Shown: in pieces, positions 16,730 to 25,261 of the stretch | Position numbering within the stretch: position 1 is the first letter of the stretch | Layout: each line of letters starts with the position of its first letter | Origin: Paenibacillus riograndensis SBR5 | Lineage (GTDB): Bacteria; Bacillota; Bacilli; Paenibacillales; Paenibacillaceae | DNA: 64,000 nt | NCBI RefSeq assembly: GCF_000981585.1 | Contig: NZ_LN831776.1 | Location: 1,379,001 to 1,443,000, forward strand | Reading direction: 5' to 3' | Made by a program: the position numbers and the translations under genes | The notes under the pieces: generated by a model | Database searches by the model: none | Told to the model about the DNA's origin: nothing | What the model saw: the letters and a program-made list of their open reading frames with translations, nothing else

Positions 16730-17045
16730 GTGGCACAAGCCAGAGAAGGCATGGCACAACCCAAATGGATGTGCAAGTACCATATCGTACTCACCCCAAA
16801 GTATAGACGAAAGGTGGTCTACAATTCATACAAAGAAAGTATCCGAGATATCCTAAGCAGCTCTGTGGCTGCAAAGGAGTAGAGATTATCAAAGGGGACC
16901 TCATGCCCGATCATATTCATAGGTTGTTGAGTATTTCACCGAAAATGAGCGTCCCGAGTTTTATTGGGTATCTGAAAGGGAAAAGTGTGCTTATGATCTT
17001 CGATAAGCATGCAAACTTGGAGTACGGGTGGTTATGGTTTGGATC
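16730..17045 (+). pseudogene. Frameshifted, 3'-truncated IS200 (TnpA, Y1/HUH) transposase
   Basis: The first frame gives MAQAREGMAQPKWMCKYHIV and LTPKYRRKVVYNSYKESI, the N-terminus of IS200-family TnpA, and ends at a stop at 16880. Shifting frame near 16855 restores KQLCGCKGVEIIKGDLMPDH and then SVPSFIGYLKGKSVLMIFDK, with the HUH histidines in DHIH. Similarity stops at about HANLEYG; the expected region with the catalytic tyrosine (GYYVSTVG in intact relatives) is missing and replaced by the hairpin array. A GTG start with AAAGGAGAAGG upstream is preserved. One base deletion plus the truncation make it inactive. Confidence 0.9.
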
Positions 17046-17072
17046 GTCCCAAGGACGAATCTGTACGAAAAC

Positions 17073-17293
17073 AACGGCAGAAATGCCGTTGATGGAGCGC
17101 CCCGGTCAGTATGCTCTGAAACAACGGCAGAAATGCCGTTGTTGAACCGCCCTTGGTCAGTTTCCGCCGAAGTAACGGCAGAAATGCCGTTGTTGAACCG
17201 CCCTTGGTCAGTATGCGCCGAAGTAACGGCAGAAATGCCGTTATTGAACCGCCCTTGGTCAGTATGCGCCGAAGTAACGGCAGAAACGCCGTT
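17073..17293. repeat. Array of five GAAA-loop hairpins with a 51-bp period
   Basis: AACGGCA-GAAA-TGCCGTT (7-bp stem, GAAA loop) occurs at 17073, 17123, 17174, 17225 and 17276, spacing 50, 51, 51, 51. The spacers share GTTGAACCGCCCTTGGTCAGTATGCGCCGAAGT-like sequence in parts. The fifth copy has A-CGCCGTT. The array replaces the 3' end of the IS200 transposase remnant and stops about 30 bp before the next gene end. Confidence 0.92.
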
Positions 17294-17325
17294 ATTGAAG
17301 CACTGGCCGTCAAGCGTCCCTCTGC

Positions 17326-18282
17326 TTAATACTGGCGGCTGTAGTCTACGAGATTACGTGAAGGAGTCCCAGATTTCAAATAAGATTTCATATTTTCTGT
17401 AAAAATCTCAACTACCCGGTCGGCATAACGGTCAGTGACCCCGGCACAGTGCGGCGTGATGACGACCTGCTCCATTCCCCACAGCGGATGGTCTTCCGGC
17501 AGCGGCTCCGTCTCAAACACATCCAGACCGGCGCCGGCCAAATGTCCGCTGTTCAGGGCATCCATCAGAGCTTGGGTATCGGTTGTAGCCCCGCGGCCGA
17601 TATTGATATAATAGGAGCCCTGCTTACAGGCTGCAAAAATATCCGCGCCAAACATAAGCCGTGTCTCATCAGTAAGCGGCAGGGTGTTGATCAGGAAATC
17701 CCCCTGGCTCACAGCATCCTGAAGCCGGTCCGTGGTATAGACCTCATCGAAGCCTTCCACCGGCTTGCCGGAGCGGCTTACACCTATGGTTGTCATCCGG
17801 AAGGCTTTGGCGATTCTGGCCGTTTCGCTGCCGATGGAGCCGGTACCGGCAATGACGGCGGTTTTGCCGGTCAGCTCGCTCTCGCTGCCTTCGGAGTGCC
17901 ACCTGCGGTTCAACTGGTTGCGCACAGCTGTATGCAGATTCCGGGTGAAGAGCAGCATGAAGCCGAAGATTACCGCTGTAATCGGTTCAGCGTGCACACC
18001 GCTGGCGTTGGTTAACAGAATTCCTTTGTTCTCCATGGCTGCCAGAGGAAGCTTCTCCACTCCAGCCGACCAGGCCTGTACCCAGCGCAGCGGAGATTCG
18101 GCGCTCAGCAGCGTATCGCTAATCCCCTTGCCCCAGCCGATGACAATTTCGGCTTCGGCGAGCTGTGCAAGGTCAGGTGCCTTGCCGTCACCCAGGGTCA
18201 GTGTATAGCCTGGAGCGGCGTCACGGATTAAGTCCTGCTGCCGGTGTGATAGTTTCTGCAAACAAACGATGGATTTCGTCAA
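17326..18282 (-). CDS. D-2-hydroxyacid dehydrogenase family protein
   Basis: A 318-residue NAD(P)-dependent oxidoreductase of the D-isomer 2-hydroxyacid dehydrogenase family. The nucleotide-binding motif is TAVIAGTGSIGSETARIAKA, and the catalytic arginine, glutamate and histidine are in NIGRGATTDTQAL, LDVFETEPLPEDHPLW and VVITPHCAG. The substrate cannot be told; close relatives act on phosphoglycerate, glyoxylate or hydroxypyruvate. I choose the TTG at 18282 because GGAGGG lies eight bases upstream; the frame continues upstream without a site. It is divergent from thpR. Confidence 0.9.
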   Translation of the reverse strand: MTKSIVCLQKLSHRQQDLIRDAAPGYTLTLGDGKAPDLAQLAEAEIVIGWGKGISDTLLSAESPLRWVQAWSAGVEKLPLAAMENKGILLTNASGVHAEPITAVIFGFMLLFTRNLHTAVRNQLNRRWHSEGSESELTGKTAVIAGTGSIGSETARIAKAFRMTTIGVSRSGKPVEGFDEVYTTDRLQDAVSQGDFLINTLPLTDETRLMFGADIFAACKQGSYYINIGRGATTDTQALMDALNSGHLAGAGLDVFETEPLPEDHPLWGMEQVVITPHCAGVTDRYADRVVEIFTENMKSYLKSGTPSRNLVDYSRQY

Positions 18283-18371
18283 TAGGATTCCCTCCGTAAT
18301 ATTATTTAATAGAGCTGGCTGATTCCGTATAGAATAAGGATAACAAATCTGCCCTGAAAGGTGAAATTGAA

Positions 18372-18977
18372 ATGGAACGTAAGGTGTCTGAAGCCGCAAG
18401 GGAGCGGCTGTTCATTGCGCTAAAGCTTCCTTTTGCGCTGTGTGAAAAATTGGAAAAAGAACGCAGCGTGTTGTCGGGCAAACTGAATTTTGCCAAATGG
18501 ACACATTCTGAGGATTATCACATTACCCTGCAATTTCTCGGAGATACCCCGAAACGTTCGATTCCCGGCCTGCTCGAAGCTTTGAAGGAGATCCCCGCAG
18601 CCTGCCAGCCTTTTCAATTGCAGCTTTCGGAGTGGGGGGTTTTTGGGCGTCCGGAGTCGCCAAAGGTGCTCTGGGCGGGGGTTTCAGGTGAAATGGAAAA
18701 GCTGAAGGATCTTCAAAAGCGTGTGATTTCCGTTACCCGTCCTCTTGGCTTCATCCCCGAAACGAGAGAGTTTAAACCTCATCTTACCTTGGCCCGCAAA
18801 TACCGGAATGAGCTGCCTTTCAGTCTGGAAAAACTTGCTCTTTTACGGGCTGAAGAGGCCTTGGGAGAGGAAAAAACTGGCATCGCGGACTGGACGGTAG
18901 ACGGTTTTGTGGTGTATGCTACCAGGATGCATGCCATTCCTATGTATGAAATGATCGAAAAATTTACATTTTTCTGA
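18372..18977 (+). CDS. thpR: RNA 2',3'-cyclic phosphodiesterase
   Basis: A 201-residue 2H phosphoesterase of the ThpR/LigT family, which opens 2',3'-cyclic phosphates on RNA ends. The two HxTx catalytic motifs are HITLQFLGDT (about residue 54) and HLTLARKY (about residue 136). RLFIALKLP near the N-terminus is typical. An AAAGGTGA site precedes the ATG. It is probably transcribed alone; the next gene has its own AGGAGG site 80 bp later. Confidence 0.92.
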   Translation: MERKVSEAARERLFIALKLPFALCEKLEKERSVLSGKLNFAKWTHSEDYHITLQFLGDTPKRSIPGLLEALKEIPAACQPFQLQLSEWGVFGRPESPKVLWAGVSGEMEKLKDLQKRVISVTRPLGFIPETREFKPHLTLARKYRNELPFSLEKLALLRAEEALGEEKTGIADWTVDGFVVYATRMHAIPMYEMIEKFTFF

Positions 18978-19059
18978 TAGAAAATCGGCAAGAAAGTTTT
19001 CAAAGCTTCCATTTTCGGTTACATACAATAGGAGTGTGCCGTAAAATAGGAGGTAAATA

Positions 19060-19953
19060 ATGGTAATTTTCAAACAAAACCGCTGTATTGCGCTGCTTGT
19101 TGGCGTTATTCTAGTGTGTTTCTCTGCGATAAGCCTGATGGGCCTTGAAGGTCCTGCCAAGGGCAAAGATACAGTACAAATGAATCCGTTGCAGCCGAAC
19201 GCTCACGCATCTGACCGGACAAGCTCCAGTCAAGCCTCGGCAGCTTCACTGAGGACCAAAAGTTCCTCGGGACCCATGCTCTACACCACAGCCGCCTATC
19301 TGGTCCAAACCCAGAAGATCAGGCAAACCGCAGAATGGAGCAGTCTGGATAGACTGAAGCCCCAAGGCGCAGCCGCCAAGACTGATATTCTCCGGCAAAA
19401 GGCAGTTGTGGTGAAGTCAACTCCGCCCGTGGCGCAGCAAGCGGCCAAGACGGCGGCGGCTAAGGGGAGCCAGACCGTAATTACGAAAAAAACGGCAATT
19501 CAGCAACATCCCCCCACACAATTGTTCTTCTCTCGGACAAAGCTATTAAGCCAGGATCAGCGGGATCAAGCGACCTGGACCTACGCGGTATCCGAAGGAG
19601 ACCTGCTACTGCTGCAAAAAATCGTTATGGCAGAAGCAGAAGGCGAACCGTACCAGGGCAAAGTGGCAGTCGCCAACGTTGTTCTGAACCGGCTGCGGTC
19701 AGCCAATTTTCCCGACACCATACATGATGTGATCTATCAGAAGAGTCAATTCAGTCCTGTGGCCAACGGGCGTCTTAAGCGTGTGAAGCCAAACGCGGAC
19801 TCGATCAAAGCCGTAACCGCCGCACTCTCCGGAATCAAAGCGGTAACGGACGATACGTATTTCTTCCTGTCGCTGAAGCTTGCCCAGGATCTCACGGTAC
19901 ATCACTCCAGACAGTATGCTAAAACGATCGGCAATCATACTTTTTATAAATAA
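19060..19953 (+). CDS. Cell wall hydrolase, SleB/CwlJ (Hydrolase_2) domain
   Basis: A 297-residue secreted protein. The N-terminus is a hydrophobic signal or anchor segment (residues about 10-30), followed by a long low-complexity region rich in Ser, Ala and Lys, then the Hydrolase_2 catalytic domain from about residue 185: IVMAEAEGEPYQGKVAVANV, then FPDTIHDVIYQ and QFSPVANGRLKR. The glutamates in AEAEGE fit the catalytic position of SleB-like lytic transglycosylases that degrade spore cortex or wall peptidoglycan. AGGAGG lies seven bases before ATG. A perfect 20-bp terminator hairpin follows at 20157. Confidence 0.9.
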   Translation: MVIFKQNRCIALLVGVILVCFSAISLMGLEGPAKGKDTVQMNPLQPNAHASDRTSSSQASAASLRTKSSSGPMLYTTAAYLVQTQKIRQTAEWSSLDRLKPQGAAAKTDILRQKAVVVKSTPPVAQQAAKTAAAKGSQTVITKKTAIQQHPPTQLFFSRTKLLSQDQRDQATWTYAVSEGDLLLLQKIVMAEAEGEPYQGKVAVANVVLNRLRSANFPDTIHDVIYQKSQFSPVANGRLKRVKPNADSIKAVTAALSGIKAVTDDTYFFLSLKLAQDLTVHHSRQYAKTIGNHTFYK

Positions 19954-20156
19954 ATGGACTGGCTGCCTCATAAGCCGGCCACCTATATAACGGAAAAACC
20001 TGCGCTTGTGGCAGTATTATACCTGCGCATATCCGCCATCCCGGCGGGCTTGAAGAAGCCCTATGGAGGGTTCTGCTGAAGTATCTGTCAGGCGCTGTCA
20101 GGCGCGGCTTAACCTGAGCGGATAGAAGGAGGCGGCATCAAGCCGCCTGTATTAGC

Positions 20157-20202
20157 AAGCAAAAACGGTACCGGCCTGTGATGGCCGGTACCGTTTTTGC
20201 TT
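20157..20202. terminator. Strong bidirectional terminator
   Basis: A perfect 20-bp stem (20157-20176 with 20183-20202) and 6-nt loop, with T-runs usable in both directions, separates the convergent hydrolase and glycosyltransferase genes. A smaller GGCGGC/GCCGCC hairpin lies just upstream at about 20130-20146. Confidence 0.92.
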
Positions 20203-20224
20203 GGACTGCAGAAGTTGTCTTCTT

Positions 20225-21436
20225 TTAAGGAGTAATATATACCGCTTCTTCATTCCGCGGCTGGGCTGCGGCAGCGGCGGCTACAGCCGCCAGTGAGCCG
20301 CGAGGCTCCGGAGACGTTCCGCCTGGCTTGCCCAGCAGCTGCAGTACGGTGGATGCGCAGTGGCTTGGCTGCTGGCGGTCCGGGGCGATCCGGCGTCTGC
20401 GCAGCTCCTCCAGGCCTGCGTATTCACGCAGCAGCAGTGAGAACCATTTGTCCACCACATCCGAATCCAGCTCTTCAGCCAGCCCCAGTTCTACGAAGTA
20501 TTGGCAATTCTTCTCCTCCTGGCCGGGAATGGCGCTGTAAAAAAGCATCGGAATGCCCTTGGCCTGGCCTTCCGTACAAGTCATTCCGCCAGGTTTGGTA
20601 ATCAGCAGATCGGAGGCGTCCATCAGCTTGTTAATCTCGCTGGTGTACCCCAGAATCTTTACGTTGGGATGATTCAGGAGCGGATTGGCCCGCATTTTGG
20701 CTACGAGCTTTTCGTTGCTGCCCATGCAGAAAACCAGCTGAATATCATCCATCCGCGCAGTGAGCGAGTCCATAACTTCCTTCCCGAACATGAGCCCCCA
20801 GCCGCCGCCCATAATCAGTACTGTAGGGATATCGGCCAGTCCCAGTTCCTTGCGGAGCAGCCTTTTGTTCGAACGCTCCCAGAATTTGGGGTGCAAGGGG
20901 ATACCGGTAACCGCTACTTTTTCCGGGGACACGCCGCGTCCGGTGAGAATCGCCTTGACCCGGGAAGTGGACACCAGGTAGCGGTTCGCTTCGTCATTAA
21001 TCCAGCTTCCGTGTGCATCATAATCTGTAATCAGCGTATACATAGGCACATCCAGACCCTGACGTTTCAACCGGGAAATGACCGCAGCTGGAAGAGGGTG
21101 CGTACAAATAATCAGATCGGGCTTAAGCTGCTCAATGACCTGTGAGGCATGTGTATAAAAAATCCGGTGAAGCGCCAGCTTGGTCAACCGGTTCAGAGAT
21201 TTATGATATTGGGTCTTATACATCATGCCGACCAGCTTCGGCTGGCTGCTGACTGTTTTGCGGTAAGCTGAAAGAATCCAGGGAGCGACCGTAGGGTTAA
21301 GGAATTTGCCAAGCTCAATCACCCTGCACTGCACATCCGGGCTAAGCCGTTTTAATCCTTCGGCCAGAGCATAGGCTGCCCCTGTATGGCCCGTACCGAA
21401 GCCTTCCGAAAACAGCAGTACTCTTTTCTTTCGCAT
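20225..21436 (-). CDS. MGDG synthase-family glycosyltransferase
   Basis: A 403-residue glycosyltransferase like the processive diacylglycerol glucosyltransferase UgtP. The N-terminal acceptor domain shows LLFSEGFGTGHTGAAYALAE, and the donor domain shows VLIMGGGWGLMFG, and LITKPGGMTCTEGQAKGIPM for the sugar nucleotide. It probably adds sugars to diacylglycerol to make glycolipids or lipoteichoic acid anchors at the membrane; the exact sugar is not known. The C-terminus is Ala-rich (SLAAVAAAAAAQPRN). The start has AGCAGGTGA upstream. Two TATAATGT boxes on the minus strand lie in the upstream region (21485-21521). Confidence 0.9.
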   Translation of the reverse strand: MRKKRVLLFSEGFGTGHTGAAYALAEGLKRLSPDVQCRVIELGKFLNPTVAPWILSAYRKTVSSQPKLVGMMYKTQYHKSLNRLTKLALHRIFYTHASQVIEQLKPDLIICTHPLPAAVISRLKRQGLDVPMYTLITDYDAHGSWINDEANRYLVSTSRVKAILTGRGVSPEKVAVTGIPLHPKFWERSNKRLLRKELGLADIPTVLIMGGGWGLMFGKEVMDSLTARMDDIQLVFCMGSNEKLVAKMRANPLLNHPNVKILGYTSEINKLMDASDLLITKPGGMTCTEGQAKGIPMLFYSAIPGQEEKNCQYFVELGLAEELDSDVVDKWFSLLLREYAGLEELRRRRIAPDRQQPSHCASTVLQLLGKPGGTSPEPRGSLAAVAAAAAAQPRNEEAVYITP

Positions 21437-21629
21437 AAGTTCACCTGCTACTTTCTTTCATGGGTAGGATAAATCTTCTCTTACATTATACTAGGGAAAT
21501 TGCTTCTTTTCTCACATTATACAAATAAGACGTAAATAGAAAGTTAAAACCCTGCAAAAATAAAAAAATAAAGATTGCGCCCAAGTATTGCAAACGCGGA
21601 GGCAAAGTGATAAAGTGGGTATTGACCGA

Positions 21630-21653
21630 TTGACCGAAATGGTAAAACAGTCA
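21630..21653 (+). promoter_or_regulatory. TetR-type operator in front of the tetR gene
   Basis: A 24-bp element starting TTGACC and ending CAGTCA, with inverted TGAC/GTCA ends, lies 45 bases before the regulator start. It matches the element at 22337-22360 at 20 of 24 positions, the expected layout for autoregulation. Confidence 0.7.
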
Positions 21654-21697
21654 TATTGCAGTGGCTGCACAAATTCAGAAAGAGAGGAAGTGCGCAG

Positions 21698-22273
21698 GTG
21701 GCTGTGGTAGATCGAAGGCAGCAGGTACTCCAGGCAGCGACCAAGTCTTTTTCATTATTTGGCTACAAGGCGACTACAATGGACCAGGTCGCTAAGATCG
21801 CCAATGTCGGCAAAGGAACCATCTACACCTTTTTTACGAACAAGGAACAGTTGTTTGATGAGATTCTCCGTGATGTCATAATGGATATGAAGTTGATCGC
21901 TGAGCGGGAAATCAAGCGGGAACGGTCTTTTTTTGACAATCTGCACCATGTTCTGGATGCCCTGCTGGAATTCCGCAGTGAACATGAGTTGTTCATCAAG
22001 CTGTCCCAGGAAAGCCGTGATTTCGGAACCCCACAGGCTAATGAAGGACTCGACAAGATTGAGAACGTCGTATTGGAATACTTGGAGCGGGAGGTGGAGC
22101 ATGCGATAACCCAGGGGGAAGTCAAGCCCTGTGAACCCAAGATTGTATCGCTGGTGATGTTCAGATTGTATATTGTGCTTACAGCTGAACTGAGCAGTGT
22201 ACATGTCCCCTTAACGAAGGAGCAGATCAAATCCTATTTTCATCTGTTTCTGGCAGAGGGGCTTGCAGAGTAG
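21698..22273 (+). CDS. TetR-family transcriptional regulator
   Basis: A 191-residue TetR repressor. The N-terminal HTH is at about residues 5-50 (RQQVLQAATKSFSLFGYKAT, then TMDQVAKIANVGKGTIYTFF), followed by an all-helical ligand domain with no recognisable ligand. GTG 21698 has AGAGAGGAAG seven bases upstream; a TTG at 21656 is less likely since it overlaps the operator region. It sits directly upstream of the YhgE gene, and both have the same 24-bp operator, so it should repress itself and yhgE. The signal may be a membrane or lipid stress compound. Confidence 0.93.
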   Translation: MAVVDRRQQVLQAATKSFSLFGYKATTMDQVAKIANVGKGTIYTFFTNKEQLFDEILRDVIMDMKLIAEREIKRERSFFDNLHHVLDALLEFRSEHELFIKLSQESRDFGTPQANEGLDKIENVVLEYLEREVEHAITQGEVKPCEPKIVSLVMFRLYIVLTAELSSVHVPLTKEQIKSYFHLFLAEGLAE

Positions 22274-22336
22274 CTTCATCACTTGTGAAACGGGCAGCTT
22301 CAACCGACTCCGGGAGGAGTTTTTATTTGCTCTCAG

Positions 22337-22360
22337 TTGACCAAATGGGTAAATCAGTCA
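22337..22360 (+). promoter_or_regulatory. TetR-type operator in front of the yhgE gene
   Basis: Second copy of the 24-bp element (TTGACC ... GGTAAA ... CAGTCA), 94 bases before the yhgE start. Identity to the first copy is 20 of 24. Confidence 0.7.
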
Positions 22361-22453
22361 CTCGGTGTTACTGCAAGTTTTCAAAAGAACCGCATTCTTA
22401 AAACAGTTTATAGCATTTTAAAGAGAGCATATGATCAGAAGGAGAGAACCAGA

Positions 22454-24808
22454 ATGAAATCTTTATCCGTATTTGCCAAGGACCTGGGCGCAGCGCTCAA
22501 GAAACCCAAGGTGCTGATTCCTATGTTTGTCGTCCTGTTCATTCCGGTGCTATACAGCGGATTGTTCCTGAAGGCATTCTGGGACCCGTACGGCAAAATG
22601 AATGAGCTGCCTGTCGCAGTAGTCAATGAAGATAAAGGTGCCGACTATGAAGGCACGAAGCTTGCAGCAGGGAATGACCTGGTGACAGAGCTGAAGAAGA
22701 CCGACGGGTTCAAATGGAACTTTGTAACCCGGGCGCAGGCTGAGGCCGGATTGAAGGATAACACCTACTATATGGCTATCGTGGTTCCGGAAGATTTCTC
22801 CGAGAGTGCCACCACCCTGCTGGAAGCAGACCCGAAGCCAGCCAAAATTATTTATGAGCCGAATGAAGGCTACAACTTTCTGGCCGGTCAAATCGGCGGT
22901 ACGGCTGTAAAAGATATCAAGACTAAAGTATCCGCCAAAATTACCGAAGCTTATACCACTTCTGTTTTTGACAAAATCAAAACTATCGGAAGCGGCCTTG
23001 GCGAAGCGGGAGACGGTGCCACCAAGATTGCGGACGGCGCCTCCAAGCTGGATGACGGTGCGCTCAAGCTGAAAGATAATCTGGTTGTGCTGACCGAAGG
23101 TACCGGCAAGCTGCTGGATGGTGCAGGCCCGCTGACAAAGGGTGTGGCGGATCTGAACACCGGTGCTGCTGCATTACATACAGGCAGCAGCACGCTTGCG
23201 GGCGGACTCCAGCAGCTGTCCGCAGCGCATAAGCAGCTCCAGGACGGCGTATCCCAGACGGCAGCAGGCAGCAAACAGCTGAATGCCGGATTACAGAAGA
23301 CTGCAGCCGGAGCAGCCGCGCTGCAAGCAGGCACGAAGTCTGCGGTGGATGGAACGGCTAAGCTTCAAGCCGGTACCCAGTCCGTTGTTGACGGCAGTGC
23401 AAAGCTTGCCGCAGGACTTACCTCTTCCGTGGACGGCAGCGCCAAGCTGGCAGCCGGACTTCAGGCTTCGAAGGATGGCAGCGCGAAGACCAGCGCAGGC
23501 GCTAAAGCGGTAGCGGATGGCCTGCAGCAGCTGGCCAAATCGAATCCGCAGCTGGCGGCAAGCCCGGATGTGCAGAAGCTGCTGGCGGCAAGCGCCGCAG
23601 TTGCCCAAGGCACCGCACAGCTGGATCAGAGCCAGCAGCAGCTCCTTGAGGGCGCAACTGCGCTGCACAGCGGCCAGGAGCAGCTGGTGCAAGGGGCGAA
23701 CCAACTGCACGCCGGATCGCAGCAGCTGGATGCCGGTGTGACCCAGCTGCATGACGGCGCGCAGCAATTGAATGCCGGCAGCACACAGCTGCTGGATGGA
23801 CAAAAGCAGCTCCTGGCCGGAGCCGGAGCGCTGGAAACCGGCGGCAGCAAGCTGGCCGCAGGCATGAAGCAGTTCGGCGCGAAGCTGAGCGAAGCTGCAG
23901 CAGGCGGCGCCAAGCTGGCCGACGGCAGCAAAACGCTTGAAGCCGGAACAACAAAGCTGCTGGCCGGAGCCGGACAGCTGAGCAGCGGCCTCAGCTCTGT
24001 AGCAGACGGCTCGAAGAAGCTCAGCGATGGAGCCGGACAGCTTAAAGATGGACTGGATGACCTGAAGAGCGGCTCCGGCGAGCTGGCAACGAAGCTCGGC
24101 GATGCCGCTGCACAGACCAGCTCGGTGAACTCAAGCGATAAGCTTGTATCTATGTTCGCCCAGCCGGTACAGATTGAAGAGCAAAAAGTGAGTGCGGTGC
24201 CGAACTACGGCACAGGCTTTGCCCCGTACTTCCTGTCTCTAGGTTTGTTCGTTGGCGCATTGATCTGCACCCTGGTGATTCCGATGCGCGACTCTGAGGT
24301 TATCGGCGCAAGCCGGTTCAACCGCTTCATCAGCCGCACGCTTACCTTCTCGATGATGAGTGTGCTCCAGTCCTTGATGGCTGCCATTATTGTTCTGTAT
24401 GGACTGGGCCTGAATGTACAGAATGTCCCGCTGTTCTTTGCCTTTACCTTCATTACAAGCATCGCCTTTATGTGGATGATCCAGGCCATTGTTACCTGGT
24501 TGGATCAGCCTGGACGGTTCGTTGTTATTGTTATACTGATCTTCCAGTTGACCACAAGCGCAGGAACCTTCCCGCTTGAGCTGATCCCGTCCTGGATGAA
24601 ATTCTTCAACCCGCTGCTGCCTATGACCTACAGTGTTAAAGGCTTCAAGGCTGTAATTTCCACCGGCGATTTCAGCGCAATGTGGAGCGACGCCGGCCTG
24701 CTGGCCATTTACGGAGTCGTATTCCTGGCCTTTACCTTCACCTACTTCATGACCCGTGACCGGGATAGTGAAGTCGCCGTGAAGAATGAACAAGTATTGA
24801 CTGTATAA
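22454..24808 (+). CDS. YhgE/Pip family membrane protein
   Basis: A 784-residue protein of the YhgE/phage infection protein (Pip) family. One membrane helix near residues 18-40 is followed by a conserved extracellular domain (VAVVNEDKGADYEG, then AIVVPEDFSESATTLL), a long region of 14-residue tandem repeats (LQAGTKSAVDGTAK-like, about residues 285-360) with two-heptad spacing predicted to form a coiled coil, and at the C-terminus five membrane helices of the ABC-2 type. The role is membrane-associated, proposed in export of lipid or cell-surface material; Pip in Lactococcus is a phage receptor. ATG 22454 has AAGGAGAG in front; the open frame continues upstream through the operator. Confidence 0.92.
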   Translation: MKSLSVFAKDLGAALKKPKVLIPMFVVLFIPVLYSGLFLKAFWDPYGKMNELPVAVVNEDKGADYEGTKLAAGNDLVTELKKTDGFKWNFVTRAQAEAGLKDNTYYMAIVVPEDFSESATTLLEADPKPAKIIYEPNEGYNFLAGQIGGTAVKDIKTKVSAKITEAYTTSVFDKIKTIGSGLGEAGDGATKIADGASKLDDGALKLKDNLVVLTEGTGKLLDGAGPLTKGVADLNTGAAALHTGSSTLAGGLQQLSAAHKQLQDGVSQTAAGSKQLNAGLQKTAAGAAALQAGTKSAVDGTAKLQAGTQSVVDGSAKLAAGLTSSVDGSAKLAAGLQASKDGSAKTSAGAKAVADGLQQLAKSNPQLAASPDVQKLLAASAAVAQGTAQLDQSQQQLLEGATALHSGQEQLVQGANQLHAGSQQLDAGVTQLHDGAQQLNAGSTQLLDGQKQLLAGAGALETGGSKLAAGMKQFGAKLSEAAAGGAKLADGSKTLEAGTTKLLAGAGQLSSGLSSVADGSKKLSDGAGQLKDGLDDLKSGSGELATKLGDAAAQTSSVNSSDKLVSMFAQPVQIEEQKVSAVPNYGTGFAPYFLSLGLFVGALICTLVIPMRDSEVIGASRFNRFISRTLTFSMMSVLQSLMAAIIVLYGLGLNVQNVPLFFAFTFITSIAFMWMIQAIVTWLDQPGRFVVIVILIFQLTTSAGTFPLELIPSWMKFFNPLLPMTYSVKGFKAVISTGDFSAMWSDAGLLAIYGVVFLAFTFTYFMTRDRDSEVAVKNEQVLTV

Positions 24809-24849
24809 CAGCAAGCTGTTTACAGGAAAAACAAACTTCAGAAAAAACA

Positions 24850-24882
24850 AACAAGAGCGCTCCGTTCCGGGGCGCTTTTGTT
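24850..24882 (+). terminator. Terminator after yhgE
   Basis: AACAAGAGCGC-type 14-bp stem with one mismatch, loop of five, and a T-rich right arm (GCGCTTTTGTT). Confidence 0.8.
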
Positions 24883-24888
24883 ATGTTC

Positions 24889-25261
24889 TGGGGGGAATGG
24901 ACACAGAAGGCGCTTTTTTGCCAAAAAGGCTGCATATCACAATGATGCGGACACAGTATCCGTTATATCGTTCTAAAAAGTGCCATGAATGTGTCAGGAA
25001 AATGAATGCAGCGTTTTCATTGAATAAGTTCTTATTCGTTGTCGATGCATATTTATGCATAACTAAGATTTTTTACGCTTCTATTCACTAAAGCTGTAAC
25101 GCAAAAGCATTTGTTAATCAAGCTCATAAAAAGTTTAAATTGCGCTCATGTCAGGTCGATGATAAAATAATATAACCAATCTGTCTTGAATATTTATTAA
25201 GAATTCCCTCTGAAAATTTTTCCTGAAATCCGTCTACTTTATAATAGAAAGGTTGCGTACA
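24889..25261 (+). promoter_or_regulatory. gltB upstream region with two 16-bp palindromes
   Basis: GAATAAGTTCTTATTC (25022-25037) and ATGCATATTTATGCAT (25045-25060) are each 7-bp inverted repeats around TT, with centres 23 bp apart, about 200 bp before gltB. They look like operator sites. No canonical GlnR/TnrA box (TGTNAN7TNACA) was found. A TATAAT at 25240-25245 is very close to the start codon. No gene is seen. Confidence 0.5.

Noticed and set aside
17073..17293. Possible CRISPR array in the 51-bp tandem repeats
   Set aside because: The spacers are themselves repeated, so they are not captured unique sequences, and no cas gene is near.
17028..17402. Frame giving repeated TAEMPLLNRPWSV peptide across the hairpin array
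   Set aside because: It is only a translation of the 51-bp DNA repeat, has no ribosome site and runs into the dehydrogenase gene on the other strand.
25070..25261. GlnR/TnrA box upstream of gltB
   Set aside because: No TGTNAN7TNACA match was found; only unrelated palindromes are present.
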